A model generated the notes under the pieces. It had not been told where the DNA came from, ran no database searches, and saw nothing but the letters and a program-made list of their open reading frames with translations. The translations under genes were made by a program, and so were the position numbers. From AP-16 sp036395835 (GTDB taxonomy: Bacteria > Pseudomonadota > Alphaproteobacteria > Rhizobiales > Xanthobacteraceae), in NCBI GenBank assembly GCA_036395835.1, contig DASWCW010000001.1, positions 1-13,936 of the forward strand: a stretch of DNA of 13,936 nt. Reading direction: 5' to 3'. This document shows, in pieces, positions 6,176 to 13,559 of the stretch (positions are counted from its first letter, which is position 1; each line of letters opens with the position of its first letter).

Positions 6176-6910
6176 ATGTCGGAACTGACGGACAAGGTCG
6201 CGCTCGTCACCGGGTCGAGCCGAGGGCTCGGCCGGGCCATTGCGCTGGGGCTGGCGGCGGCCGGGGCCGATGTCGCGGTCAATTATCGAACCAACCGCAA
6301 AGAGGCGGATGCGGTCGTCGCCGCGATTCGCAAGCTCGGGCGGCGAGCGATCGCGATCGGCGCCGACGTCTCGCAGCAGGCCGAGGTGACGAGGCTCGTG
6401 GGCGAGACGAAAGCGCAGCTCGGTCCGATCACCATCCTGGTCAACAACGCCGGCGTCGCGCGGGTCGAGCCGATCGAGGCGATCGACGAGCAGAACTGGG
6501 ACGAGATGATCGCCACCAATCTCAAATCCGCGTTCCTGGTGACGAAGGCCGTGCTGCCCGGCATGCACGAAGCCGGGTGGGGCCGTATCTTGAACATGTC
6601 GTCGGTTGCCGCGCAGATCGGCGGGATCGTCGGGCCGCATTATGCGGCGTCCAAGGCGGGCCTGATCGGGTTCACGCACTGGCTCGCCGTGAATTTTGCC
6701 AAGCAGAATATCACCGCCAATGCGCTGGCTCCCGCGCTGGTCGAGAGCGACATGGTGACCGCGGACCTGCGCGCGCGGCCGGACCGGATCCCGATCGGCC
6801 GATTCGGCAAACCCGAGGAGCTCGCCGCGCTTGCCGTAGCGGTTCTCGGCAACGGCTACATCACGGGCCAGACCATCAACCACAACGGCGGGCTGTACAT
6901 GTCGTCGTGA
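6176..6910 (+). CDS. Short-chain dehydrogenase/reductase, FabG-like
   Basis: 244 residues, classical SDR size. It has the cofactor motif TGSSRGLG (residues 12-19), the NNAG strand (about 90), and the catalytic Ser143, Tyr156 and Lys160 in MSSVAAQIGG and YAASK. NYRTNR after the second strand, with Arg rather than Asp, suggests NADPH. The C-terminal GYITGQTINHNGGLYMS is typical of FabG-like 3-oxoacyl-ACP or acetoacetyl-CoA reductases, but many SDRs of other specificity look the same. The ATG at 6176 follows GGAGCG by about 8 nt. It lies 43 nt after thiE on the same strand without a visible terminator, so it may be the last gene of the thi transcript. A thiamine role is not implied by the sequence. 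Confidence 0.85.
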   Translation: MSELTDKVALVTGSSRGLGRAIALGLAAAGADVAVNYRTNRKEADAVVAAIRKLGRRAIAIGADVSQQAEVTRLVGETKAQLGPITILVNNAGVARVEPIEAIDEQNWDEMIATNLKSAFLVTKAVLPGMHEAGWGRILNMSSVAAQIGGIVGPHYAASKAGLIGFTHWLAVNFAKQNITANALAPALVESDMVTADLRARPDRIPIGRFGKPEELAALAVAVLGNGYITGQTINHNGGLYMSS

Positions 6911-6968
6911 AACGACCTGGATGGATGCGCGATATCGGTGCCAGCCAAATTCCGGACCTCGCTTGGAT

Positions 6969-7808
6969 TTAAAACGGCACCTCGTTGTAGCGGTCACATC
7001 TGCGGCAGCGAACCACAAAATCTTTCAGTGCTCCAAGTTCCGCAACAAGCAGAACGACGCCACATCTCCCGCAGCGATATCGTGCTCCGTCGCTCGAGAT
7101 CACCAGGGGAGGAGGCGCTTCCATACAGGATGCATCTTTCGGAGCTTCAATCACTCTCAACCAAACCTCGTATTCTTGGTCAGCCAAGGCTTTCTTGCGC
7201 CGCGAAACGGCAAAATCTTGTCGCTCATCGGGAAAAACCACGTGGCGCTCGCCGTCGATCGCAAACAGTCGCCAAGCTTCATGTATACAACTTGCTGGGA
7301 ATAGTAGAATTTCATGCGCATTCGCCAAATGGAGCCTGACGTCGCCGCGGCTAGCTTGTTGAGCCGCGATGACACCAAACCCGTCGCTTTCGTTAACCCA
7401 GGACCGTGTGCTCTCGTCCCAGACGAAAAGATTGGCGAATTTCTGATCCTGCAGGCTCAAGCCGTCGTCCGGCGACCAGTTCTGGGGACGCTGACCCGGA
7501 CCGGCATACTCCCACAGATCGTCGCGCCCTGTCACCGTCCCGCTCGGTCCGTCCAACCGCCACGGGCACTGGACGTGCAGCGCGTAGTCAGCAACGGTAC
7601 CGGTTCCAGACGGGTGGCATCGAATGGGACCGAAATGAAGCACGAGCATGTCGGCCGCTCTCCGGATGATAGAGAGTCGGAGCCCGATGAGTACATCGAA
7701 GGGACTGAGGCGCTTCACAGGGGCTTTTTGAATCTCTGCCATTCGCGTCGGGACAGCAGCAATGTCGTCACGGTCAGCGACGATTTCGGTCGAGGCACGC
7801 CCGCACAT
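6969..7808 (-). CDS. Unrecognised protein with C-terminal zinc ribbon
   Basis: 279 residues if it starts at 7808; the ATG at 7742 (MAEIQKAPVKRLS) is an alternative, and neither has a clear ribosome site. I cannot assign a function. The N-terminal half has LHFGPIRCHPSGTGTVADYA, then HVQCPWRLDGPSG and GRDDLWEYAG. This is a conserved-looking globular domain that may recur in hypothetical proteins. The middle (LHLANAHEILLFPA, WRLFAIDGERHVVFP) looks beta-rich. The tail has Cys246, 249, 268 and 271 in the arrangement CX2C-X18-CX2C (YRCGRCG then VRCRRCDRYNEV). This resembles the small zinc ribbon of phage Mu Com-like proteins. Base composition looks lower in GC than the flanking genes, hinting at acquisition. 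It starts 12 nt after the queF stop. Confidence 0.65.
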   Translation of the reverse strand: MCGRASTEIVADRDDIAAVPTRMAEIQKAPVKRLSPFDVLIGLRLSIIRRAADMLVLHFGPIRCHPSGTGTVADYALHVQCPWRLDGPSGTVTGRDDLWEYAGPGQRPQNWSPDDGLSLQDQKFANLFVWDESTRSWVNESDGFGVIAAQQASRGDVRLHLANAHEILLFPASCIHEAWRLFAIDGERHVVFPDERQDFAVSRRKKALADQEYEVWLRVIEAPKDASCMEAPPPLVISSDGARYRCGRCGVVLLVAELGALKDFVVRCRRCDRYNEVPF

Positions 7809-7820
7809 GACGAATCATGA

Positions 7821-8273
7821 TCACCCACGTGCGCGGTAGGGCGGCACGCCCTGATCGGGCAGCCACACGCCCGCCGGCAGCTTTCCGGTCTGCCAGAATA
7901 CGTCGATCGGAATGCCGCCGCGCGGATACCAATAGCCGCCGATCCGCAGCCAGCGCGGCTTGAGCAGGGCGGCGATCCTTTTGCCGATGCCGACCGTGCA
8001 ATCCTCGTGGAAGGCACCGTGGTTGCGGAAGCTCGCGAGATAAAGCTTGAGCGATTTCGATTCGAGCAGCCACGCCTTGGGCGCGTAATCGATGACGAGT
8101 TGCGCGAAATCCGGCTGGCCCGTGATCGGGCACAGGCAGGTGAACTCGGGCGCGGTGAAGCGCGCGACATAGATCGCGTCCGCGTGCGGGTTCGGCACGC
8201 GGTCGAGCTGGGCTGCCTCCGGCGAAGCCGGGATGCGGGTCGGCCTTCCCAATTGCAGCGGTTTTTGCGCCAT
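7821..8273 (-). CDS. queF: NADPH-dependent 7-cyano-7-deazaguanine reductase QueF
   Basis: 150 residues, the short unimodular QueF type of the tunneling-fold superfamily. It reduces the nitrile preQ0 to the amine preQ1 with NADPH, the step before tRNA insertion in queuosine synthesis. EFTCLCPITGQPDF (residues 44-57) holds the nucleophilic Cys (Cys48). ESKSLKLYLASFRNHGAFHE (71-90) is the diagnostic QueF motif with substrate-binding Glu and His; the Asp after it (Asp91) is also conserved. The ATG at 8271-8273 is the natural start. It lies 32 nt downstream of the PH-domain gene on the same strand, so the two may share a transcript. No other queuosine genes are in the window. Confidence 0.95.
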   Translation of the reverse strand: MAQKPLQLGRPTRIPASPEAAQLDRVPNPHADAIYVARFTAPEFTCLCPITGQPDFAQLVIDYAPKAWLLESKSLKLYLASFRNHGAFHEDCTVGIGKRIAALLKPRWLRIGGYWYPRGGIPIDVFWQTGKLPAGVWLPDQGVPPYRARG

Positions 8274-8305
8274 GCGCGTCTCGCGGGCGGGCGGGGGCGT
8301 TCGCG

Positions 8306-8764
8306 TCAGACCGCGGTGATGTGGTTGCGCAACTCGAGCGGGTGATCGATGTACGGCAGCGGCTCGAGCCCGGCCCCGGTGCCGTGAATGATCACATCGC
8401 CGTAATCGAGCAGGCGGCCGAAGACGGACTGGTCGACGTCCACGCTCTCGACCTTGTCCATGTGCATTTCCACCGTGTAGCGGCGCACGAACCCGCGCTT
8501 GTAGATGATCCGCCGGTCGGTGACGGCGATTTCCGTGGTCACCCGGTGGAACCAGGCGCGCGCCAGCAGGACGGCGCCGATGATGAAGACGATGACCGCG
8601 ACCACCAGGACCAGGAAATGCAGTGCCGGCTCGCTCGGCAGGATGGTGGCGAGGATCCCGGCGACCGCCCACAGAAACAATCCCGGCAGGTACATGACCC
8701 AGGAGATCCGGGCGATGTGCCGCACGGTCTCGCCTTGCTGCAGGACACGTTCGATATAGGGCAT
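8306..8764 (-). CDS. Membrane protein with bacterial PH domain
   Basis: 152 residues. Two hydrophobic stretches, about 22-43 (WVMYLPGLFLWAVAGILATI) and 49-70 (HFLVLVVAVIVFIIGAVLLA), form a membrane hairpin. The soluble C-terminal part then reads TTEIAVTDRRIIYKRGFVRR, MDKVESVDVDQSVFGRLLDY and GDVIIHGTG. This is the YdbS/bPH_2-type bacterial pleckstrin-homology domain. Such proteins sit in the inner membrane with the PH domain probably cytoplasmic; their function is mostly unknown. The start MPYIERVLQQGE at 8764 follows GTGGAGGG by about 5 nt. The open frame continues upstream antisense to eno, but that part is a shadow. The gene is divergent from eno and followed closely by queF. Confidence 0.85.
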   Translation of the reverse strand: MPYIERVLQQGETVRHIARISWVMYLPGLFLWAVAGILATILPSEPALHFLVLVVAVIVFIIGAVLLARAWFHRVTTEIAVTDRRIIYKRGFVRRYTVEMHMDKVESVDVDQSVFGRLLDYGDVIIHGTGAGLEPLPYIDHPLELRNHITAV

Positions 8765-8801
8765 GAGGGCCCTCCACGGAACTCGGCCGATGCGGCCCGG
8801 C

Positions 8802-8830
8802 TTGGCGCGACCCACGGCATTCGCTACAAG
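8802..8830 (+). promoter_or_regulatory. Candidate promoter of eno
   Basis: TTGGCG (8802-8807) and TACAAG (8825-8830) are separated by exactly 17 nt and would start a leader of roughly 27 nt before the enolase ATG. Both boxes are imperfect sigma-70-type matches. The 99-nt divergent intergenic region must also hold the promoter of the PH-domain gene, which I could not pick out. Confidence 0.3.
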
Positions 8831-8863
8831 CGGCGCGCATCGAATGCAACAGTGAAACCCGCC

Positions 8864-10147
8864 ATGACTGCGATCGTCGACATCATCGGACGCGAGATTC
8901 TGGATAGCCGCGGCAATCCGACCGTCGAGGTCGACGTGGTGCTGGAGGACGGCTCGCGCGGCCGCGCCGGCGTGCCCTCCGGGGCCTCGACCGGGGCGCA
9001 CGAGGCGATCGAGCTTCGCGACGGCGACAAGGCCCGCTTTCTCGGCAAAGGCGTGCGCAAGGCGGTCGATGCGGTCAACGGCGAGATTTTCGACGCCATC
9101 GGCGGGATGGATGCGGAGGCGCAGGTCAAGATCGACGAGACCTTGATCGCGCTCGACGGGACGCCCAACAAGGGCCGGCTCGGCGCCAACGCCATTCTGG
9201 GGGTCTCGCTCGCGGTCGCGAAAGCCGCCGCGGCGGCGAACGACTTGCCGCTCTATCGCTACGTCGGGGGAACCTCGGCGCGCGTGCTGCCGGTACCGAT
9301 GATGAACGTCGTCAACGGCGGGGTGCACGCCGACAATCCCATCGATTTCCAGGAATTCATGATCATGCCGATCGGCGCGCCGAGCTTGGCCGAAGCAGTC
9401 CGCATGGGCTCCGAAGTGTTCCACACGCTGCGCAAGGCGCTCAAAGACGCCGGCCACAACACCAACGTCGGCGATGAAGGCGGATTCGCGCCGAACCTGC
9501 CGTCCGCGGACGCCGCGCTCGGCTTCATCATGAAGGCGGTCGAAAGCGCCGGTTTCAAGATCGGCGATGAAGTCGTGCTCGCGCTCGATCCCGCCGCGAG
9601 CGAGTTCTTCAAGAAGGGCCGCTACGAGTACGAAGGCGAGGGCACGGTACGCGCGCCGGAGCAGCAGGCCGAATATCTCGCGGATCTTGCCGCGCGCTAC
9701 CCGATCGTCTCGATCGAGGACGGCATGGCGGAAGACGATTTCGTGGGCTGGAAGCTCTTGACCGACCGCATCGGGGAAAAATGCCAGCTCGTCGGGGACG
9801 ATATCTTCGTCACCAACGTGACGCGGCTGAAGGACGGCATCGAGCGCGGCATCGCCAACTCGATCCTGATCAAGGTCAACCAGATCGGGACCCTGACGGA
9901 GACGCTCGCCGCCATCGATATGGCGCACCGTGCCGGCTACACCGCGGTGATGTCGCACCGGTCTGGCGAGACCGAGGATTCGACCATCGCCGATCTCGCG
10001 GTCGCCACCAACTGCGGGCAGATCAAGACCGGCTCGCTCGCGCGCTCCGACCGCACGGCGAAATACAACGAGCTCATCCGCATCGAGGAGGAGCTGGGAG
10101 CGCAGGCGCTGTATGCGGGCCGGGCCGTGCTCAAGCCGCGGGGTTGA
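8864..10147 (+). CDS. eno: Enolase (phosphopyruvate hydratase)
   Basis: 427 residues, the usual bacterial length. It converts 2-phosphoglycerate to phosphoenolpyruvate in glycolysis and the reverse in gluconeogenesis. Signatures in order are GREILDSRGNPTVEVDV at the N-terminus, the SGASTGAHEA mobile loop, GGVHADN and FQEFMIMP. These are followed by NVGDEGGFAPNL with the catalytic Glu, and the metal ligands Asp in ALDPAASEFF, Glu in SIEDGMAEDD and Asp in LVGDDIFVTN. The catalytic Lys is in ILIKVNQIGT, and MSHRSGETEDSTIADL binds substrate. The ATG at 8864 was chosen because the protein begins MTAIVDIIGREI, as homologues do; the open frame upstream is antisense to the PH gene. ftsB follows, as is common in alphaproteobacteria. 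Confidence 0.97.
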   Translation: MTAIVDIIGREILDSRGNPTVEVDVVLEDGSRGRAGVPSGASTGAHEAIELRDGDKARFLGKGVRKAVDAVNGEIFDAIGGMDAEAQVKIDETLIALDGTPNKGRLGANAILGVSLAVAKAAAAANDLPLYRYVGGTSARVLPVPMMNVVNGGVHADNPIDFQEFMIMPIGAPSLAEAVRMGSEVFHTLRKALKDAGHNTNVGDEGGFAPNLPSADAALGFIMKAVESAGFKIGDEVVLALDPAASEFFKKGRYEYEGEGTVRAPEQQAEYLADLAARYPIVSIEDGMAEDDFVGWKLLTDRIGEKCQLVGDDIFVTNVTRLKDGIERGIANSILIKVNQIGTLTETLAAIDMAHRAGYTAVMSHRSGETEDSTIADLAVATNCGQIKTGSLARSDRTAKYNELIRIEEELGAQALYAGRAVLKPRG

Positions 10148-10197
10148 GGCGGCGTGGACGCGGGCCGGCGCAGGATGGCGGGGCGCAGCGATTGCAC

Positions 10198-10222
10198 CCG
10201 CGTTAAGGGCCGGGTAACGCGG
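10198..10222. promoter_or_regulatory. Palindrome between eno and ftsB, CtrA-box-like
   Basis: CCGCGTTA (10198-10205) and TAACGCGG (10215-10222) form a perfect 8-bp inverted repeat around a 9-nt loop. No T-run follows, so it is not a standard Rho-independent terminator. Inside it, TTAA-N7-GTAAC departs by one base from the CtrA consensus TTAA-N7-TTAAC of alphaproteobacteria. It lies 18 nt before the ftsB start. It could be an operator, a CtrA site or an RNA hairpin in the eno-ftsB mRNA. Confidence 0.35.
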
Positions 10223-10240
10223 CTGCGGTCATGGTGCGCC

Positions 10241-10558
10241 ATGGTCACCCGCAAGCGGCTGCGAAACGGGCTCACCGCAATCGGCCTCTATATCGGGGCC
10301 GCGGTGCTGATCGGCTATTTCGGGATCAACGCCTATACCGGGGCGCACGGGCTCAAGGCCAAGCAGGACCTCGGCCAGCAGATGGACGAGCTCTCCAAGG
10401 AGCTGGCGAGGCTCAAGCTCGAGCGGGCAAGCTGGCAGCAACGCGTGTCGCTCTTGCGCGCGGATCGCCTCGATCCCGATATGCTCGACGAGCGCGCGCG
10501 GGCGATGCTCGACTATGCCCATCCCGGCGATCTGGTGCTGATGCTCAAATCGCGGTGA
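10241..10558 (+). CDS. ftsB: Septum formation initiator FtsB (DivIC family)
   Basis: 105 residues starting MVTRKRLRNGL. One membrane helix, about residues 10-29 (LTAIGLYIGAAVLIGYFGIN), follows a short basic cytoplasmic tail. A periplasmic coiled coil comes next (LKAKQDLGQQMDELSKELAR, then LKLERASWQQRVSLL). The tail DMLDERARAMLDYAHPGDLV matches the conserved C-terminal motif of FtsB/DivIC. The protein forms the FtsQ-FtsB-FtsL divisome complex. The ATG at 10241 is preferred because the open frame upstream (MDAGRRRMAG) lies in the palindrome-bearing spacer and adds no family sequence. It sits between eno and pdhA, its usual place in this group. The symbol rests on topology and context as well as sequence. 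Confidence 0.85.
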   Translation: MVTRKRLRNGLTAIGLYIGAAVLIGYFGINAYTGAHGLKAKQDLGQQMDELSKELARLKLERASWQQRVSLLRADRLDPDMLDERARAMLDYAHPGDLVLMLKSR

Positions 10559-10717
10559 GGCGCGCCGCGCACGGCAGGTCGCTTCCCTCCAAGCAGAATT
10601 CGTTTTGCCGTCCAGTGATTTGGTCGGCACGCAGCAGGAGGCGGGCCGCGCTTCCGCGCTCAAGCGTTTTGGGCTATGGCTTGCCGACGCTCGGCCGCCA
10701 GCACCCCGAGGAGACCC

Positions 10718-11764
10718 ATGGCTGTTGCCAAGAACAAGCCCGCGGCGCCAAGCGCCCCCCGCCGCGCCGCCGCGGAAAAGCCCGGCAAACCCGACGAGGT
10801 CCCCGCCTTCTCCAAGGACGAGGAGCTCAAGGCCTATCACGACATGCTGCTGATCCGGCGCTTCGAGGAGAAGGCCGGACAGATGTACGGCATGGGCCTG
10901 ATCGGCGGCTTCTGTCACCTCTATATCGGCCAGGAAGCCGTCGTCGTCGGCATGCAGATGACGCTCAAACCAGGCGATGAAGTCATCACCGGCTATCGCG
11001 ATCACGGCCATATGCTCGCCTGCGGCATGGATCCGAAAGGCGTCATGTCGGAACTGACCGGGCGCCGCGGCGGCTATTCCAAGGGCAAGGGCGGCTCGAT
11101 GCACATGTTCTCGGTCGAGAAGGGATTCTACGGCGGCCACGGCATCGTCGGCGCCCAAGTCCCCATCGGCACCGGGCTCGCCTTCGCCAATCGCTACCGC
11201 GGCAACGACAACGTCTCCTTGACCTATTTCGGCGACGGCGCCGCCAACCAGGGCCAGGTCTACGAGAGCTTCAACATGGCGGAGCTGTGGAAGCTCCCCG
11301 TCGTCTACGTGATCGAGAACAATCGATATGCCATGGGAACCTCGGTGACCCGCTCCTCCGCCACCACGGATCTCTCGAAGCGCGGGCTCTCGTTCAACAT
11401 CCCGGGCGAGCAGGTCGACGGCATGGACGTGCGGGCGGTGCGCGCCGCCGGCGAAGAGGCGGTCACTTGGTGCCGCGAGGACAGGGGGCCCTACATTCTC
11501 GAAATGCTGACCTACCGCTATCGCGGCCACTCGATGTCGGACCCGGCGAAATACCGCTCGCGCGAAGAGGTGCAGAAGATGCGCACCGAGCATGATCCGA
11601 TCGAGCAGGTGCGCAACCGGCTCCTCGGCAACGGCATGGCGAGCGAGGACGAGCTCAAGAAGATCGACGCCGCGGTGCGCGACCTCATCAACGAGGCGGC
11701 GGAATTTGCCACCAACAATCCGGAGCCGGATCCCTCCGAGCTCTACGCCGACGTTTTGCAGTGA
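10718..11764 (+). CDS. pdhA: Pyruvate dehydrogenase E1 component, alpha subunit
   Basis: 348 residues. It is the alpha half of the heterotetrameric E1 that decarboxylates pyruvate with thiamine diphosphate and acetylates the E2 lipoyl group. An Ala/Lys/Pro-rich N-terminal tail (about 1-30) precedes AYHDMLLIRRFEEKAGQMYG. Family marks include GFCHLYIGQEAVVVGM, GYRDHGHMLACG, GGSMHMFS, and GAQVPIGTGLAFANRY. The ThDP/Mg motif runs from YFGDGAANQG to ENN. YRYRGHSMSDPAKYRSREE is the loop that is phosphorylated in mitochondrial homologues. The start ATG 10718 follows AGGAGA. The 159 nt upstream to ftsB hold no obvious terminator or strong promoter. pdhB follows after 58 nt. Confidence 0.96.
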   Translation: MAVAKNKPAAPSAPRRAAAEKPGKPDEVPAFSKDEELKAYHDMLLIRRFEEKAGQMYGMGLIGGFCHLYIGQEAVVVGMQMTLKPGDEVITGYRDHGHMLACGMDPKGVMSELTGRRGGYSKGKGGSMHMFSVEKGFYGGHGIVGAQVPIGTGLAFANRYRGNDNVSLTYFGDGAANQGQVYESFNMAELWKLPVVYVIENNRYAMGTSVTRSSATTDLSKRGLSFNIPGEQVDGMDVRAVRAAGEEAVTWCREDRGPYILEMLTYRYRGHSMSDPAKYRSREEVQKMRTEHDPIEQVRNRLLGNGMASEDELKKIDAAVRDLINEAAEFATNNPEPDPSELYADVLQ

Positions 11765-11822
11765 ATAGGACGACGGTCTCGCTCGCGCGCTGCTCGGCCA
11801 ATCACGAGGATCAGGGACGCCA

Positions 11823-13250
11823 ATGCCGATTCAGGTGCTGATGCCCGCGTTGTCGCCCACGATGGAGAAGGGCAACCTCGCCAAATGGATCAAGAGCGAG
11901 GGCGACAAGATCAAGGCGGGTGACGTCATCGCCGAGATCGAGACCGACAAGGCCACCATGGAGGTCGAGGCCGTCGACGACGGCACGCTCGGCAAGATCC
12001 TGGTGCCGGAAGGGACCGCCGACGTCGCGGTCAATACGCCGATCGCCATGATCCTTGCCGAGGGCGAGGACGCGGGCGCGCTGAAGGGCGCCGCCCCGGC
12101 GCCGCCGCAGAAGGCCGCGGAATCCGCGCCGCCGGCGCGCGCCGAGGCGGAGCAGCGGGCTCCGGAAGTAGCGCGCGCGCCGCAAGCGCCCGCCCCGGCA
12201 CAGCCGCAAGCTCCCGCGGCGCCGCAACCGCAAGCCGAGCTCGAGCCCGAGGTGCCCGAGGGCACCGAGATGGTGACGATGACAGTGCGCGAGGCCTTGC
12301 GCGACGCCATGGCCGAGGAGATGCGCCGCGACGAAAGCGTGTTCGTCATCGGCGAGGAGGTCGCGGAATATCAGGGCGCCTACAAGGTCACGCAGGGCCT
12401 GCTGCAGGAGTTCGGGGATCGGCGCGTGATCGACACGCCGATCACCGAACATGGGTTCGCGGGACTGGGCGTCGGCACGGCGCTCGCCGGGCTGAAACCG
12501 ATCGTCGAGTTCATGACCTTCAATTTCGCCATGCAGGCGATGGACCAGATCATCAATTCGGCGGCGAAGACCCATTACATGTCCGGCGGCCAGATGCGCT
12601 GCTCGATCGTGTTCCGCGGGCCGAACGGACCCGCCGCGCGCGTCGCCGCCCAGCACAGCCAGGACTACTCGGCCTGGTACTCGCACATACCGGGCCTCAA
12701 GGTCATCGCGCCTTATTCGGCCGCCGACGCCAAAGGCTTGCTCAAATCCGCGATCCGCGATCCCAATCCGGTCATGTTTCTCGAGAACGAGATTCTCTAC
12801 GGCCAATCGTTTCCCGTGCCCAAACTCGACGATTATCTGGTGCCGATCGGCAAGGCCAAGGTGGTGCGGCCGGGCAACAACGTGACCATCGTCGCCTGGT
12901 CGATGGGCATGAGCTATGCGCTCAAGGCCGCGGACGAGCTCGCCAAGAAGCACATCCTCGCCGAGGTCATCGATCTGAGAACCATCCGTCCGATGGACAC
13001 GGAAACCATCGTCGCTTCAGTGCAAAAGACCGGCCGGCTGGTGACGGTCGAGGAAGGCTGGCCGCAATCGGGCGTGGGCGCGGAAATCGCCGCCCGAGTG
13101 ATGGAGCACGCGTTCGATTATCTCGACGCGCCGGTGCTGCGCATCACCGGCAAGGACGTGCCGATGCCCTATGCGGCCAACCTGGAAAAGCTGGCGTTGC
13201 CCTCGATTGCCGAGATCGTCGATGCCGTCAAGGTCGTCTGTTACCGGTGA
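11823..13250 (+). CDS. pdhB: Pyruvate dehydrogenase E1 beta subunit with N-terminal lipoyl domain
   Basis: 475 residues. Residues 1-80 are a biotinyl-lipoyl domain (MPALSPTMEKGNLAKWIKSE, then IETDKATMEVEA with the lipoylated Lys43). A flexible Ala/Pro/Gln-rich linker runs to about 145. The E1-beta transketolase-like domain follows: VREALRDAMAEEM, IGEEVAEYQGAYKVT with the ThDP-activating Glu, DTPITEHGFAGLGVG, EFMTFNFAMQAMDQ, RGPNGPAARVAAQHSQD and the C-terminal IDLRTIRPMDTET and VEEGWPQSGVG. Many bacterial PdhB proteins lack the lipoyl domain; its fusion to E1-beta is characteristic of alphaproteobacteria. PdhB pairs with PdhA and binds E2. The stop is 3 nt before the next start. Confidence 0.96.
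   Translation: MPIQVLMPALSPTMEKGNLAKWIKSEGDKIKAGDVIAEIETDKATMEVEAVDDGTLGKILVPEGTADVAVNTPIAMILAEGEDAGALKGAAPAPPQKAAESAPPARAEAEQRAPEVARAPQAPAPAQPQAPAAPQPQAELEPEVPEGTEMVTMTVREALRDAMAEEMRRDESVFVIGEEVAEYQGAYKVTQGLLQEFGDRRVIDTPITEHGFAGLGVGTALAGLKPIVEFMTFNFAMQAMDQIINSAAKTHYMSGGQMRCSIVFRGPNGPAARVAAQHSQDYSAWYSHIPGLKVIAPYSAADAKGLLKSAIRDPNPVMFLENEILYGQSFPVPKLDDYLVPIGKAKVVRPGNNVTIVAWSMGMSYALKAADELAKKHILAEVIDLRTIRPMDTETIVASVQKTGRLVTVEEGWPQSGVGAEIAARVMEHAFDYLDAPVLRITGKDVPMPYAANLEKLALPSIAEIVDAVKVVCYR
11926..11971 (+). repeat. 46-bp exact repeat, pdhB lipoyl copy
   Basis: The segment from TCATCGCCGAGATCGAGACC to GTCGAGGC, encoding the lipoyl-lysine region (AEIETDKATMEVEA), is identical base for base to 13663-13708 in pdhC. 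It lies inside two paralogous lipoyl domains and is not a mobile repeat. Confidence 0.85.
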
Positions 13251-13253
13251 GCC

Positions 13254-13550
13254 ATGAGCAAAAAACCTTATGAACCGCTGCAAATCCCGCCCGGCGCCCG
13301 CAAGGCCGGCGGCGTCGAGGTGCTGCGCGCGGGCGTCGCCGAACAGAACCTGACGATGTCGATCCGCCGCGCGTTCGACGACCCGGCGGCCTGGGGCGTG
13401 CTGCTGGCGACCGCGGGACGCCAGGTCGCGCGCATCTATGCCAGCGAGGCCGGGCTGAAGGAGGACGAGGTCTGCGCGAAAATCCTGGCGAGCTTCCAGG
13501 CCGAGATGAGCTCGGCCGAGGATCCGGGGACCATCACGGCCGCGCGCTGA
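13254..13550 (+). CDS. DUF5076-type small protein in the PDH operon
   Basis: 98 residues (MSKKPYEPLQIPPGARKAGG, then VEVLRAGVAEQNLTMSIRRA). The C-terminal part is helical (EDEVCAKILASFQAEMSS). It resembles the DUF5076 family, small proteins found between pdhB and pdhC in alphaproteobacteria. The function is unknown to me. There is no signal peptide, membrane segment or catalytic motif. It starts 3 nt after the pdhB stop and ends 9 nt before pdhC, so it is almost certainly co-translated with the E1 and E2 genes. A role in assembly or regulation of the complex is only a guess from position. The DUF name is from recall and not from a search. Confidence 0.8.
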   Translation: MSKKPYEPLQIPPGARKAGGVEVLRAGVAEQNLTMSIRRAFDDPAAWGVLLATAGRQVARIYASEAGLKEDEVCAKILASFQAEMSSAEDPGTITAAR

Positions 13551-13559
13551 GATCCCGCC

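Noticed and set aside
6911..6968. Possible terminator between the SDR and the zinc-ribbon gene (GGTGCC...GGCACC)
   Set aside because: The 6-bp arms are about 30 nt apart with no T-run after them, so chance pairing is likely.
8765..9958. Long minus-strand extension of the PH-domain frame across eno
   Set aside because: The 398 codons upstream of MPYIERV are antisense to enolase and have no homology. The ribosome site GTGGAGGG sits directly before MPYIERV.
10559..10717. Promoter for the pdh genes between ftsB and pdhA
   Set aside because: No pair of boxes with sensible spacing stood out. The genes may be read from upstream or from a promoter I cannot recognise.
10229..11593. 454-codon minus-strand frame opposite ftsB and pdhA
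   Set aside because: It is antisense to two clear genes, has unnatural composition and no motifs.
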